This document shows, piece after piece, positions 26,301 through 37,434 of a stretch of 64,000 nt of DNA (within the stretch, counting starts at the first letter, position 1; each line of letters starts with the position of its first letter). The DNA is from Gorsachius magnificus (lineage: Eukaryota; Chordata; Aves; Pelecaniformes; Ardeidae). The stretch is from contig CM067109.1 of assembly GCA_034008185.1 (NCBI GenBank), positions 30,288,885 to 30,352,884 on the forward strand, given 5' to 3'. The translations under genes were made by a program, and so were the position numbers. The notes beneath the pieces were generated by a model that was not told the origin of the DNA, did no database searches, and saw nothing but the letters and a program-made list of their open reading frames with translations.

Positions 26301-27238
26301 GCCAGGGTTCTTTCTAAATCCCTGCTGAATTTTAAACTCACTTCTGTGACCAAGCATATCCATTTGTTCCACCTTAGCATCTCATCACACTGACTTGTAT
26401 CTGCAACCACAAAACTATGAAGCATCTGTAGACCTTTGAATGGCCAAACACTGGCACCCCAGTTGCCCTGGCTGGTTGTGTCATCATAGGGTTACTTCGG
26501 CCTGCTAACAAACATGGTGAATTTTTAGGATTTTGACATTTGGTTTAATCTGTATACCATGCCAATAATGGACTTACGGATTTAAAAAAAAACCAAACAA
26601 AACAAACAGAAGAATTAGTAAAAGGCATATCATGTCATTTAGAAGCACACGAGCAGAGGCAGGGGCTGAAGCCACAGGGGATGGTGCAGAAGGGGTGACA
26701 GTGGCAGGATCTTATGGGTCTGGGGCAGCCAGGGAGATCTGCATGCATCCTGGGCTTTGTTGCTGGTCAGGGTGAAGGAACTTGCCAAGGGTGTCCCTGG
26801 GGGATTTTCCACGGATACTAGGAAGGTGTGTACTACAACAAAGTATATGGAAAAGTTGTAGTAGTGGAGCCTTGTATCATCATGTGCTGTAGATGAGGTG
26901 GGCTTGAATACTTAAAGTAAAGTAAAGAAGAAAAAACTTCTAGATGTCTGGCTTGAGCTGGGAAGACAAATTGGATTCAAGTTGTAATCCTGTTTTTAAA
27001 GGTTCATCTCATTTTTGGCTTACGCTGCTTCTAAATGCCAAATCAGTGAGTTTTCTTTGATGCAGATTCTTACATTTAAGTGTAGTTTGGGAACATTACT
27101 TAAAATTTAGTAAGATAAAAAGTTGAACTATTGCATTGCAGGAGCTGGATTTTTGTGGGGAAAAAAACAACCCGTTGCTTCCTAGAGCATTCCTGTGTCA
27201 GAGACCTCAGACTAAAACTCCTGGTACTTCTTTTGCAG
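20321..27238 (+). other. EPB41L4A: EPB41L4A intron e-f
   Basis: 6.9 kb, gtgacc...gcag, the longest intron here. A 2.3-kb antisense CR1 occupies its middle third. The flanks are AT-rich with no gene. Confidence 0.85.
22385..24640 (-). mobile_element. CR1 LINE, 2.25 kb, antisense in intron e-f
   Basis: The largest CR1 in the window. Read on the minus strand, the high-coordinate end encodes the end of the endonuclease domain (LGFGDHEMVEF) and the linker (RRPAWMNKDLLEKLKHRKEA). The RT follows ([38 protein letters not shown]), then the 3' tail at about 22390. It is split into several frames by small indels and stops, so it is inactive. It is 5'-truncated within the endonuclease. Confidence 0.94.
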
Positions 27239-27358
27239 ATTACGGCAAGAGAATGACATGGTTGACTCAGCTCCTCAGTGGGAAGCTGTACTACGGCGAC
27301 AAAAGGAGAAAAACCAGGCGGATCCAAACTACCGGCGATCCAGGCACAGATCTCGATC
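27239..27358 (+). CDS. EPB41L4A: EPB41L4A coding exon f
   Basis: 120 nt, symmetric phase 2. The acceptor is cttcttttgcag and the donor is CGATC/gtatgt. It encodes [33 protein letters not shown], then SRHRSR. This is one of the most strongly conserved blocks compared with my memory of the mammalian protein. The intron before it is 6.9 kb and holds a large antisense CR1. Confidence 0.95.
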
Positions 27359-30300
27359 GTATGTAACCCTTGCCCTCTTTGGTGAGAAAATTAAGTCTGC
27401 TCTAGCATGTTAAAAAGCAGGAGGAGTATCTTCGGTGTGGTCATGGTTCTCAGCTGCTGAGGAAGAGAGACTTTCACGTGACATATTCTCACATTAGCAG
27501 ATTTGTCTCTGTGGTCAAACTGCTTTCATATAGGGACTTGAATTTCAGGGTACAAATAACACAGGAAGGGCTTTGTAACAGGGCTTGTCAGGAGCTCTGT
27601 CTATCACCTTGGAGTCCTGGATGGTTTTGTGGCTCACTGAGCATTAGTTCTGTAACGAGGACAGTGATTCCCCTCTTCTGGACAGCATGTCTGTGAAAAC
27701 ATTCAGATTTTTTGTGATAGGTGCAGGCATTTTTATTAAATACATGCACACTTGTTTATTCATATAATGTCTACGGTGTTGTTCCAGATGAGACCAGCTA
27801 CTGATGTCTCCATGTCAAATTACCATTGGCAAGCAGCAGTGATTTATTGCATCCTGATGTCAGGATTTCCACGATGGAGCCGTGCTGCCAGGCAGTGCCG
27901 TTCCTGACAGTGCTGACAGCTGGTATTGATGTGGTGAAGCTGTCAGCTTCTAAACCTAATTTTCTCAAGCCAACGAAAATGCTGATTTCTTTTAATTTAT
28001 GTTTTTCTTTTAATGGCATGTTTTTGGGATGTAGACACACTGGTTTGCATTCAATTGTGTCCAGCCTAATCTGCCATCCAAGCAACCATCCAAAGCAGCA
28101 CCAGCATCAGCACCAGCATCAGCCTGCTGTCAGGGCCGGACCAGGGGTGTTGAAAAGTGCCAGGAGAGGAGCTGGGAGGCACTGGGAGAGAAACCAAGAA
28201 GAGAGCAGTCTTTGAAGCGGTGTCCTCACCCTCACGGCCTGGCTAAAATGGATGGGTTGTCCAGCCCTGATGCTGATGGTGTAATGTGTGACCTCTGTAA
28301 CGCACTTGCACAAACACTTCCTGTTAATGCCTTTGCTTAAATTTGCCTTTCCTGTTAAGACTTACCAAGAGAAACTGCGTAGCGCCTGAAATGATTGCTT
28401 CATTCATGCCAACTGAAACCATAATCTGTACTGAAGTTTCCAGTATTAAAATCCACTTCAGTTCTGTTTTCAGTTGCCCATGTTGCTAGAACTCATTTCT
28501 GTCTCCAGTTGCATAGTGTACAGTTTTCATTCTTCTATGAGAAACAGAATTTGCCATTAAAATTCCAAATGTTGGAATTTCTACTTTAACTGGCTTTGTA
28601 CAGACTTGTTCACTTTCAGCTGCACAAAAGTCAGATGTTATTAGGTGTAATTATACAATGATATATTACTAAAAATCAGGAATATTAAAGCTCACTTGTA
28701 TGGAATCCACAAATATAGCTGATTAAGTTTGATTTACATTTTTTTACTATATACAGAAAGTGCTGTAAACTAGGAAATGTACTCAGTTAATAATGTTTAG
28801 ATTAAATTTATAGCCAACTTTTTTCCCATAGGCCAGGTAAATTTCATTGCTTGGACAGCGCGGGCTCCCTCTTGTGGCTAACTTAACTTATGAAATGGCT
28901 TTTATTTTCCAGCCCAGTGACATTCTGAGTTATATTTTATTTAAACTACTATTAGCAAAAATGTGAATGTGTAGCATCTTACTTAATAAGGGAAGGTCCT
29001 AGAGGAGGCAAAGAAATGAGGAAATCATTAAGAGTTTGGATGGCTTCTCATTTCTTTTCTTTATTGTGTTAGTGATTAATATATTCCTCCTTTTTGTCTC
29101 ACTCTTCAGTTTAAAAAAACAAAACCAAAACAATGAAATAAACCCAAATCTCCCAAGTATGGCAGAGATCCTTAATATATGCAGATAGGAACTAAAAAAA
29201 GGAAAATGGGAATTCCTTTCAAAGTGCTTTAAAAAAGCTTAGTAAATGGCATTTAACTGTTAATCTGCAGTAGGTTACAAGAGCATTTATTTAATTTAGT
29301 TTGGCTCTGGTGTTTGCTCTCATGACTGAGAAAGGAAGCGAAACGTGATTCCCTAGCACGTAGGGTATGGTGGTGGTTGGCTTTTTTTTTTTAAATTTGG
29401 CTATATGGTCATTTCAATTTGCACAGCTGATGCAAACCCTTCATTTTCATAGTACAGATAAGTCTTTCACATTAAGTTCCTTATTGCAGTCAGCTTAAGT
29501 AGAGGTTGCCTTTGGAAGCGTGAAGTAATGGCTGGAATATTTGTTACTGCGCCTGGCACAGTGCATTTCATTTGTTTGATAATGAGTAATACTAATCATT
29601 GGTGGTGGTGGGGTGGTGTCTCCTTGGTCTCAAGAATAAAAATATTTGACAAGAATTTGACCTTTCTTTCTCCTAAAGGAATCAGCAAATAGAGAGAGCT
29701 CCCAATTCTAGTTCTACAGGGTTTATTTTCAAGAGTTCATGTAAAACATCTGTGTAGCCAAAGGGCTTTTTTTAATTAAGAATGGCCATTAAAATTCCAT
29801 GGCTATTTAAATTTACCATTTGTGACTCAAACTGAAATATTAATAAGGGTGCAGATGCAGACACAAAAAATAATGTAGGTCTTATTAGTGTGTAGAGCTG
29901 TTCAATCTTGTGAAAACGAAATAAAAATAAACAACACACCCCCTCCAGAGACTCATCACTTACTGGGAATTCCCATTAGGTTTCTTGTGCATTAAAGAAT
30001 TTGATTAGCGTACAAATTGTCCAGAAGCCATTGATTCAGATGCTGCAATAGGACAATCTGAGTATACATGTCAAACATACATACGTCAAAACTGTGAGTT
30101 CTAAAAGAATTCACAGTAAAAAAGTGAAAATTAAGTGATAGAAGTATTGTGATCTGGCTTTAAAGATTTGATAGAGGGATTGCTTTGTTGTGGGCTGTTA
30201 AGAACTACACAAACATGAATTTCCTGTGCAGTATGTGCAATACCTACATTTCACCGTAACAAGACCTTTATTCTTGTAAGCTTTTCTTAATTTTGCCTTC

Positions 30301-33070
30301 AAAGGAGGTAGGAATGGACCTTTGGAAGGAAAATGCTTTCACTAAGATACTTTATCTGTGTCATATTCTTTTGTGGGGAGTTAACTTGAATAAATGCTGT
30401 GAGGTGATCCCGGCATGGTAACACTTCTTAAGCATATGGAGAATAAATAATGTCGAGATGGGAATTCTTTAAAGCAGTTTGCTCTGAGGAATCATCATGT
30501 TTGGCCCTTTTCCTTCACCCCCGCCCCCTTCCCCCCCCATGGGATGCCATATTGCTAAACGGGTATTTTACACCAGTGGCTTCCTTATTAATGTAGTTCC
30601 AGGGGTGGAAGGAGGGAGAATGGCAGAGATCACAGAATTAAATGCCTGGAGTTGGCTGCAGAAAGCAGGAGGCAGAGTTCCTAGAGAATGGAGAAATTAA
30701 GATGGCTTCTTATTTAACCACCCCATTTTCCACGCTGCCCCACAAATGAATATTTCTTACTATAGGGTGAGGTTTCACATGATGCTTGGTGACACACAAG
30801 GCTTAAGGCCACATCCTGAACTGTTGTATTTCCATGAATAAGTAAAAGCTGTGAGCCAATCAGATGGGTCAGTGGTGTGCACAATACCCTGCTTTGTGGG
30901 GATCCTGGGTTTGGGAGCGACCTTGAAGCTTTCCTTCCTCAGGCAAACTGGGGCTTGTAAGCATTACAAAGCCTCCCTGGAGAAGCTGGTGGGTTTTTTT
31001 CAGGGAGCTTTCGCATTTCCCACTGTCTGATTATTCAGCCTGAGAAGAGGATGCCTGTCTTCCCCGCCCCAGGGTAAATGCAGGGTTTGCAGCTGTGATT
31101 TTGTGAGCAGGGGGTTGCATGGACAGAGAAATCAATTCAAAACTGAGGGGTGAAAAAAGCTGTTAAATGCCACTGCATGCCAAGCTACTGCATCAGGGAG
31201 TTAAAAGCAGCACGGACAGATGTAAGAAGGAGAGAAGGAGAAGTAAATGCAAGCAGATGAAAGTGAAAATCAGAGAAAAGTAAATGCATTATAATAAACA
31301 CAAACACATATAGCCACAAAAAGCTCTGAATGCTGCGAAAAATCAGACTGCGAGCTACTCATGGCCGAGGCTGTTGCCATCATGAGGACCTGAGCAGTGG
31401 GAACGGATGGCAGAGCGGTCCGTCCAGGACAGGAATCATCTGGGGCAGCTGCATCATGCTGCCTGGAAAGCCATCACCACCTTGGAGCCTGAGAAAGGTT
31501 ATGGATTATTTCACATTAGTCCCACTAGGGAATAATCACAAATGTAAGGTTGCTTCTCACCCTTCTTTCTCTCCCTGATATTTATAAAGCTGTAAACTAG
31601 TATTGACCAGTACTTCTGCACCTGTAAAATAAAATTAAAGAAAAACCCAAACCCAAAACAGTACCGTCCCTAAATAATCTGCCTTTACACCAACTGCAAA
31701 ACATTTACTGCAATATAGATGTCTCTGAACATTATTCCTAGGCTGAAGTCTGGAAATGAGCCAAACACAGTAGCAGTGAAGTAAGAAAACAGCAGAACTG
31801 TTTGTGCTAGAGAGCAGTTTGGAATGATTTCTGATACAGCTCTGTCACTTGGCAAGGGAGAGCCGATTTATCGGATGCTAAAATGCAGAACTCTGCTGTC
31901 CTCCTTGATCTTCATTTAAATTTGGATTATATCACTCAAAAGCATCTTTGAATATGACAGGCCCTTTTGTTGAAGGAAAAAAAAAGCAAGCTGTATGATC
32001 TGATGATGTAAGACTTAGTCTTTGAGAAACTGTGACTTCAGTGGGAGCATTTATGCATGCTGAATCTGGCTAAAAGTTGCATCCCTCACATGTCAGATGG
32101 TGTGGAACACTCTAGCTGTTGTCACTGAGTTTTTATAATCCCGATAAAAAGTTATCTGACCTTTCCAGGCTAATGTAGTCCCTGCCACTGTGTGAAATGC
32201 TTATTTAATCTATTGCACTGCTGGGGTTTGGGTGAATTCTAAGTGCAACTTTGGCAACAGTGGTGGTTTTGCACTAACCCTGCAATAAAATAGGATATGA
32301 AAAATAATAATAAAGGGGATCCAGTTTGGAGATGGTATCTTCCGTAATTCAGTGGAAAATGTGAGGCATGCTCTTCAGGCTTGCTTTACTACACCTCTTT
32401 GTCTGCAACAAGGAAATAACAATTTTGGCTAAGTACTTTCTCTGTGAATGAAATACTGCTGAAATATTTGTGTGCGTGAGTATGCGTGGTTGCTGGTTTG
32501 GTTTGTTTGTTGGTGGTTTTCTGTCCTGGAGATCACAAAGGTAAATGAAGTGAGCATGAACCTTTCTTGGAAATGACCAGAAAGTGGGAGGCTGTGCTGT
32601 GATCACAGCTGAGTTCTCTTCACTGGTGCTCACTGGGAATGGCCAGGGATTACTGGTGTGCCAGCCTGGTGTGGCCTGTCCCTCCTCCTGCCCACAAAGG
32701 GCTCTGTGGCCCACAGGACATTTCTGAGGGCCTTTTGCAAAAGCGTTATTCCAAAACACGTTGTCCTCAGCTGAATAAGGGGTGGGCACTGATTTGGCCT
32801 CGGAAGTTCTGCTGTTGTTTATTTTTTATGCATACTCTTGGCTGAAGGCTAGTGGAACAGGAATTGTGATTGAGAGCCTGTCATTCAAGACATTACTTTT
32901 CAGTTGAAATCGATGAAGTTTAATGCATTTTCTGAGTTAAAAAACCTTAAAATTGAAGTCACTGGTGGATTTCTGTGCAGGGTCTGCGCTGTTAAAAGTT
33001 AGTTGAACAGCAACACACCAGACGATGGTTTTCACAGTTCTGTCTTTGTTGTCTTTGTTGTTATTTATAG
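27359..33070 (+). other. EPB41L4A: EPB41L4A intron f-g
   Basis: 5.7 kb, gtatgt...atag. No CR1. It contains an imperfect CAGCAC/CAGCAT repeat at about 28095-28123, and an AT-rich, repeat-poor stretch (about 28400-30450) that could hold conserved non-coding elements. A C-rich run sits at about 30515-30540. Confidence 0.8.
28095..28123. repeat. CAGCAC/CAGCAT short tandem repeat
   Basis: About five imperfect hexamer units of the CAGCACCAGCAT type in intron f-g. Confidence 0.75.
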
Positions 33071-33118
33071 GAGAAGCCCAGACGTACAAGCTAAAGAAGA
33101 ACTGTGGAAACATATTCA
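33071..33118 (+). CDS. EPB41L4A: EPB41L4A coding exon g (48-nt small exon)
   Basis: 48 nt, symmetric phase 2. The acceptor is gttatttatag and the donor is TTCA/gtaagt. With the split Ser codon it completes the RSRSRSP motif, then VQAKEELWKHI, the start of a predicted helix. The Gln codon is split across the next intron. Confidence 0.94.
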
Positions 33119-33748
33119 GTAAGTACCATGCTTATAGGGTCTGAGTGATTGCCTCTAATGTAGTTACTCACATCCCCTGCGCTGGGGCTGTAAGGCATTA
33201 CATTCTGATCCTGTTAGGGGCCACAGTAAATTATGCTGGTGCTAGTGACCTGCTGTGTGTAGAAGATGCTGCAGTTCATTGAATGTGGTGAATACAGGTG
33301 ACCATTGTGTGTAGATGAATTATTAAAGAAGAATACAGCATTTTAGAGATTTACTTCTCTGGGGCTTCCAAAATGTCCTTGTTTGTAATACTGACACTTT
33401 TAGGATGAGGCCCTACATGGTATAGAACTACCAGTTAGGAAGATAGTTAGCTATTCCAAAGTGTATTTGATGTTTGGTATACACAATGTTCATATATATT
33501 GTGAAGCAACAAGATCAGATTTGCAGGGAGGTCAGAGGAAGGTGGAACAGGACGCAGCACGCAGCTGAAGCAATCAAGGTGAAGTTGGACACATTTCTTA
33601 ATAGGTTTCCTAATTTGATGTCAAGATAGCTTCAGGGCTGACAACAGCTTGTTTCAGTAAATCTTTTCAGCCTAAAGTAATAAAAATAAGAATGGTTTTG
33701 CAGTTGGTAGCTACTGTTACATTTTTTACTTTGCTTAATCCTTTCTAG
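33119..33748 (+). other. EPB41L4A: EPB41L4A intron g-h
   Basis: 630 bp, gtaagt...ctag, both strong splice sites. Nothing else seen. Confidence 0.9.
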
Positions 33749-33817
33749 GAAGGAGCTTGTGGATCCATCTGGCCTGTCTGAGGAGCAATTGAAAGAAATT
33801 CCATACACTAAAATAGA
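33749..33817 (+). CDS. EPB41L4A: EPB41L4A coding exon h
   Basis: 69 nt, symmetric phase 2. The acceptor is cctttctag and the donor is TAGA/gtgagt. It encodes [17 protein letters not shown], then PYTKI. The block is near-invariant against the mammalian sequence as I recall it, and is the best single diagnostic of the gene in this window. Confidence 0.95.
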
Positions 33818-34692
33818 GTGAGTTTATGTCAGGATTTTTATTTGTGAATATAAAAATCCCACTTACTTTACTGTGAACTCTGTCATACTGAAACAGGAGT
33901 GGGTTTACATGTAATCTCTAAGCTTTTATCTACTCCAGATGCTCATCTAGGATGGGCTGGGTGAGGATAATTAATAATTTTAAATCCTAATATTTTCTCT
34001 TTCCAAAACACACAAAAAAATCACCTTCATCTCTTCCTCTCTCTCCCACACACTTACGAACCTGCTGGAGTCTGTATGTTCTGTATGTCTCCCTATGCCA
34101 TCCATCAATCTGTTTTATGGTATACACTACAGAGTCAGAGACAACTGAATGCAAACAAGAAAATCCATTTATTTCCTAAGCTTCTGCTTCCTTTTAAATT
34201 TTTATTCCGATCATCTAAGGCACTGTTTGACCTGTTCAACCCCTTTCCTTGCTCGTCATGGGCAGCTGCCAGGGCATAGCAATTTCCTTAAGAATGGACA
34301 TCTATTTCACTGCGATAATTGCCTGTTTGGGAATGCCATGTGTCAGTGCAAGCAGCTGCATTTGGCAGAAATGGGATCCCAATTTGCATTATAATGTGCT
34401 TCCACAACGCCACTAAATAGAAAAAGCTGATGTTAAAGTTGTATATACTAATGCATTCTGTATTAAATACTTTCATTCTGAAATGCGGGCATGCCAGTTT
34501 GTGACCTTTGCACTTTTAAAGCATTGAATTCCAAGTACAGACTTGTAAGAAAAGCATCAGCCTTTTAAAGTCAGCCAGTGCAAGAAGCTGGCTGTTATGG
34601 AAGGATCTCTTGGTCTGCAGCTGAATTTATGGGGGGGTTTTCTGCAAATTTGGCTTACTAACCTACTGTTGTGAATTCTGTGTCTCTCTTAG
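33818..34692 (+). other. EPB41L4A: EPB41L4A intron h-i
   Basis: 875 bp, gtgagt...ttag. Open frames at 34076-34394 show no homology I recognise and lack splice context. Confidence 0.9.
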
Positions 34693-34803
34693 GACTCAAG
34701 GCGACCCGATCCGCATTAGGCATTCACATTCCCCTCGAAGCTACCGTCAGTATCGGCGGTCCCAGTGCTCTGATGGTGAAAGATCTGTCCTGTCTGAAGT
34801 GAA
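34693..34803 (+). CDS. EPB41L4A: EPB41L4A coding exon i
   Basis: 111 nt, symmetric phase 2. The acceptor is tctcttag and the donor is GTGAA/gtacgt. It encodes TQGDPIRIRHSHSPRSYR, then QYRRSQCSDGERSVLSEV. Arg and Ser rich, with several RxxS or RRS sites that would suit basophilic kinases; that is an inference. Confidence 0.95.
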
Positions 34804-35669
34804 GTACGTGAATGTGGTTGTTAGTAATAGTCTGGTTTAGTGTGGCCCAAAAGTTGTTCAAAGATCTTGGTTAGATTAGAAGTGGTGTAAACATGGTTGT
34901 TTGCTGGCATAGGATTTAGGCAACCCTCTCAATAGGTCTTCAGAGATAAATGATGCAAGTACAGAAACATTTCTGGTCTATTTTGGGCCACAGAGGCTTG
35001 TTTGATCAACTTGGAAGGGGAAAAAATGGAAAAAGCCAAAGTAAACCTGTATTATTTTTCAGTGGTAAGTCATGAAGTTGCCTAAGGGATGAGAACTCAA
35101 GAGGTGCTTTCCAGGTACCTTCATCCTTAATAGAGTTAAGATGTCATCTATATTAACTCTGTAATTTGTTTCATGGGAACTCTAGTACAACCTTTGTCAG
35201 CAATGGCGTATCAGTCTTCCTGAGAAGACTGATTCATAAAGGGTGGACTTACAAATGGAAAAGTGACAGCCCTGTTCTCAGTTTTATTGAGGCCTTAAAT
35301 ATCAAAAGCAGTCCCCTGATGATATCACACACCTGGGAGGCTAGCTTTAGCTGGATGGTACCCTGAAAGAGGTGTGGCACACCCATGATTCCAGGTGACA
35401 CTCATCCCCCACAAAGCTGGGCTGCCTCTATAGACCAGGAGGACACAGGCCCCCTTGAGAAGGGATGGATGGCCTATGCCCTGAAGGTGTCCACCGACTA
35501 CTGAGGATCAGCACGATAGCTTTCAGATGTCTAAAGCCAGGTGATAAGCCTTTTGGATTTTGCCTTTCAGATCTGTGTAGCTCTCTGTGTCAGTTTCATT
35601 ATTCTTCCTGTGCACAGTTACGGTTTATTTCATTAAAGCAATATCCATTCTGTAATATTGTAATTCCAG
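34804..35669 (+). other. EPB41L4A: EPB41L4A intron i-j
   Basis: 866 bp, gtacgt...ccag. No repeat or gene seen. Confidence 0.9.
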
Positions 35670-35751
35670 TGCGAAAACTGATCTGGTGCCTCCACTGCCT
35701 GTTACACGATCTTCAGATGCTAGAGGTCCTAGCACCCTACTGACTCAACAG
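35670..35751 (+). CDS. EPB41L4A: EPB41L4A coding exon j (phase 2 to phase 0)
   Basis: 82 nt. The acceptor is taattccag and the donor is CAACAG/gttagt. It encodes AKTDLVPPLPVTRSSDA, then RGPSTLLTQQ. It is the only exon of the series that changes phase (enters phase 2, leaves phase 0). The proline-rich VPPLP could be an SH3 or WW-type ligand, which is unproven. Its last ten residues look less conserved than the rest. Confidence 0.92.
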
Positions 35752-37305
35752 GTTAGTAATTGCGCATCCTTTGCAGTTTTTCTTTTTTGGAGGGAAGGGG
35801 GGGGACTAGAGCTTGATTTAAATTAGATCTTTGTTTTTCAGTGAAAATTAAAGCTGGCTGAGATTTTTTCAGCAGCAGTGTAACTTGAAATTTTACGTTT
35901 TGCAGTCTGACTACTTTGTTTATATTTCTAAATATATGTAGTTCTGTAGCATAAGCCTCTGCAAACACCTCCTTCTGCTGCTGGGGGACCCTTTCCCAGT
36001 TTGAGTTTGATGCTTCCTTAAGATGATACCCTGTTCTCCACAGGAGGAGAATTAACTTTTGAAGTTTCTTAAAATTTGCAAGTGTGCTGAGGATGCAGTT
36101 GTAATCACAATTTACTATCATATATTTGCCTCCTGTTAGAGCTTTTCTTAGAGTTTTGTTGCTTGGGCTTGAAGCATTGCTTTCTTTTTTCTTTTTTATT
36201 TTTTTTTCCCCAAATGCTGAATAATTTTTTGTGTTATTCACATCTAAAAAGGATAGAACTTGTCTTTTTAGATGTAATCACTGGCTTTCATTATAAATTA
36301 TGGCACCATATCTCTCAGCTTTGAGGGTTTTATTAAGCTCAGAATGTGAGAAGTAAATGACATTCAAAAAGCATTTGCAGATCTGTTGTAAAAGCATACA
36401 AAAAGAAAGCCAAAACATGGAAGGGAGAATTCCAGACACATTTCTACCTAACATCCCATACCAGTCATCAAGTCTGTTAATCTGGCATGTGGATATATCA
36501 AAACTGCATGCTGATACTGTATGTAGTGTGAATACGCAGAATACAACCAGCAAAACATGTCATATTTTTATCTTATGAGCAGTTAGAATAACTTAAGCTT
36601 GAACAATTTGAAAACAATAAAAAGGTATTTTTCACTTTAAGGCTAGCTAGCAGACTACCTGTTCTTTGATAGGAATTAAGTTCAAGGATATTTGTATTCC
36701 TGCATATGACAGAAATTGGAAAAGATGAGCTGTCCTTGATGTTTCCATAAGGACTTGCTCCAGCAATGAAAGGGAAGTTGGTATGCTTAAGGCTAAGCAC
36801 ATTTACGTGCTTTGTAGAAATAGGTACCTTGTGTGATTGAGTCCTGTTCAAAATTCACATTGTCTTATTTCCATTCTTATCCAGTACAGTGTGGCTTAAA
36901 TTCATGCCCTGGGAGGAATTAATGTTACAATGTTCGGTGTCCACAAACACCTCTTTTCCCTCTGCCCCAGACCCCCTCACAACAGTGGCTATTAATTCCT
37001 TGTGAGTGCCTGCTTGCAGTGTTTTGCTAAATATCAAATAATTAGTTGTGGCATTTCCCAGATAGGGAATATGAATCCAAATGGCACAGAGGGGCAGCAG
37101 CTGGCAGGGGAGAGAGGAGGCAAGGGGGGTGGGGGTGGAGAAGTGCTGTTTGATCAAATAAACATAAAGACTTTAATATTCCTGGTGTATATATAGAAAT
37201 TGCTATATCCTTTAGCCTAAGGCTGTCATAGCAGCAGTTACCAAAACACAGTATTTAAAGTCTGCTATACCTTTTCAACAGCATGTTTTAATTTGTTCCC
37301 TTCAG
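35752..37305 (+). other. EPB41L4A: EPB41L4A intron j-k
   Basis: 1.55 kb, gttagt...tcag. It contains a minus-strand 162-codon open frame (35753-36241) that starts with poly-Lys from a T-rich tract and resembles nothing I know; treated as chance. Confidence 0.88.
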
Positions 37306-37434
37306 AGACAGAATGGATCTAAAGACAGCCTAATAGAAGAAACATCTCAGTTATCCACTAACAACGTTGATGGAAAATCCACCACTAAGATCATAAAAAC
37401 CGTACAGGTGTCACGCTTCAAGGTGGAGACTTGA
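37306..37434 (+). CDS. EPB41L4A: EPB41L4A terminal coding exon k
   Basis: 129 nt of coding sequence to a TGA at 37432-37434, entered in phase 0 after gttcccttcag. It encodes RQNGSKDSLIEETSQLS, a variable stretch, then TTKIIKTVQVSRFKVET and stop. The C-terminus aligns with the mammalian end as I recall it, but with RFKV in place of a non-matching tetrapeptide (see findings). Confidence 0.93.
   Translation, partial: RQNGSKDSLIEETSQLSTNNVDGKSTTKIIKTVQVSRFKVET

Noticed and set aside
35753..36241. 162-codon minus-strand ORF in intron j-k
   Set aside because: Starts in a poly-T (poly-Lys) tract, has no motif, and lies antisense in an intron between two well-supported exons.
11534..37434. RS-rich exons as a splicing-factor (SR protein) gene
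   Set aside because: The RS runs are short, no RNA-recognition motif is present, and the whole joined sequence matches the EPB41L4A tail.
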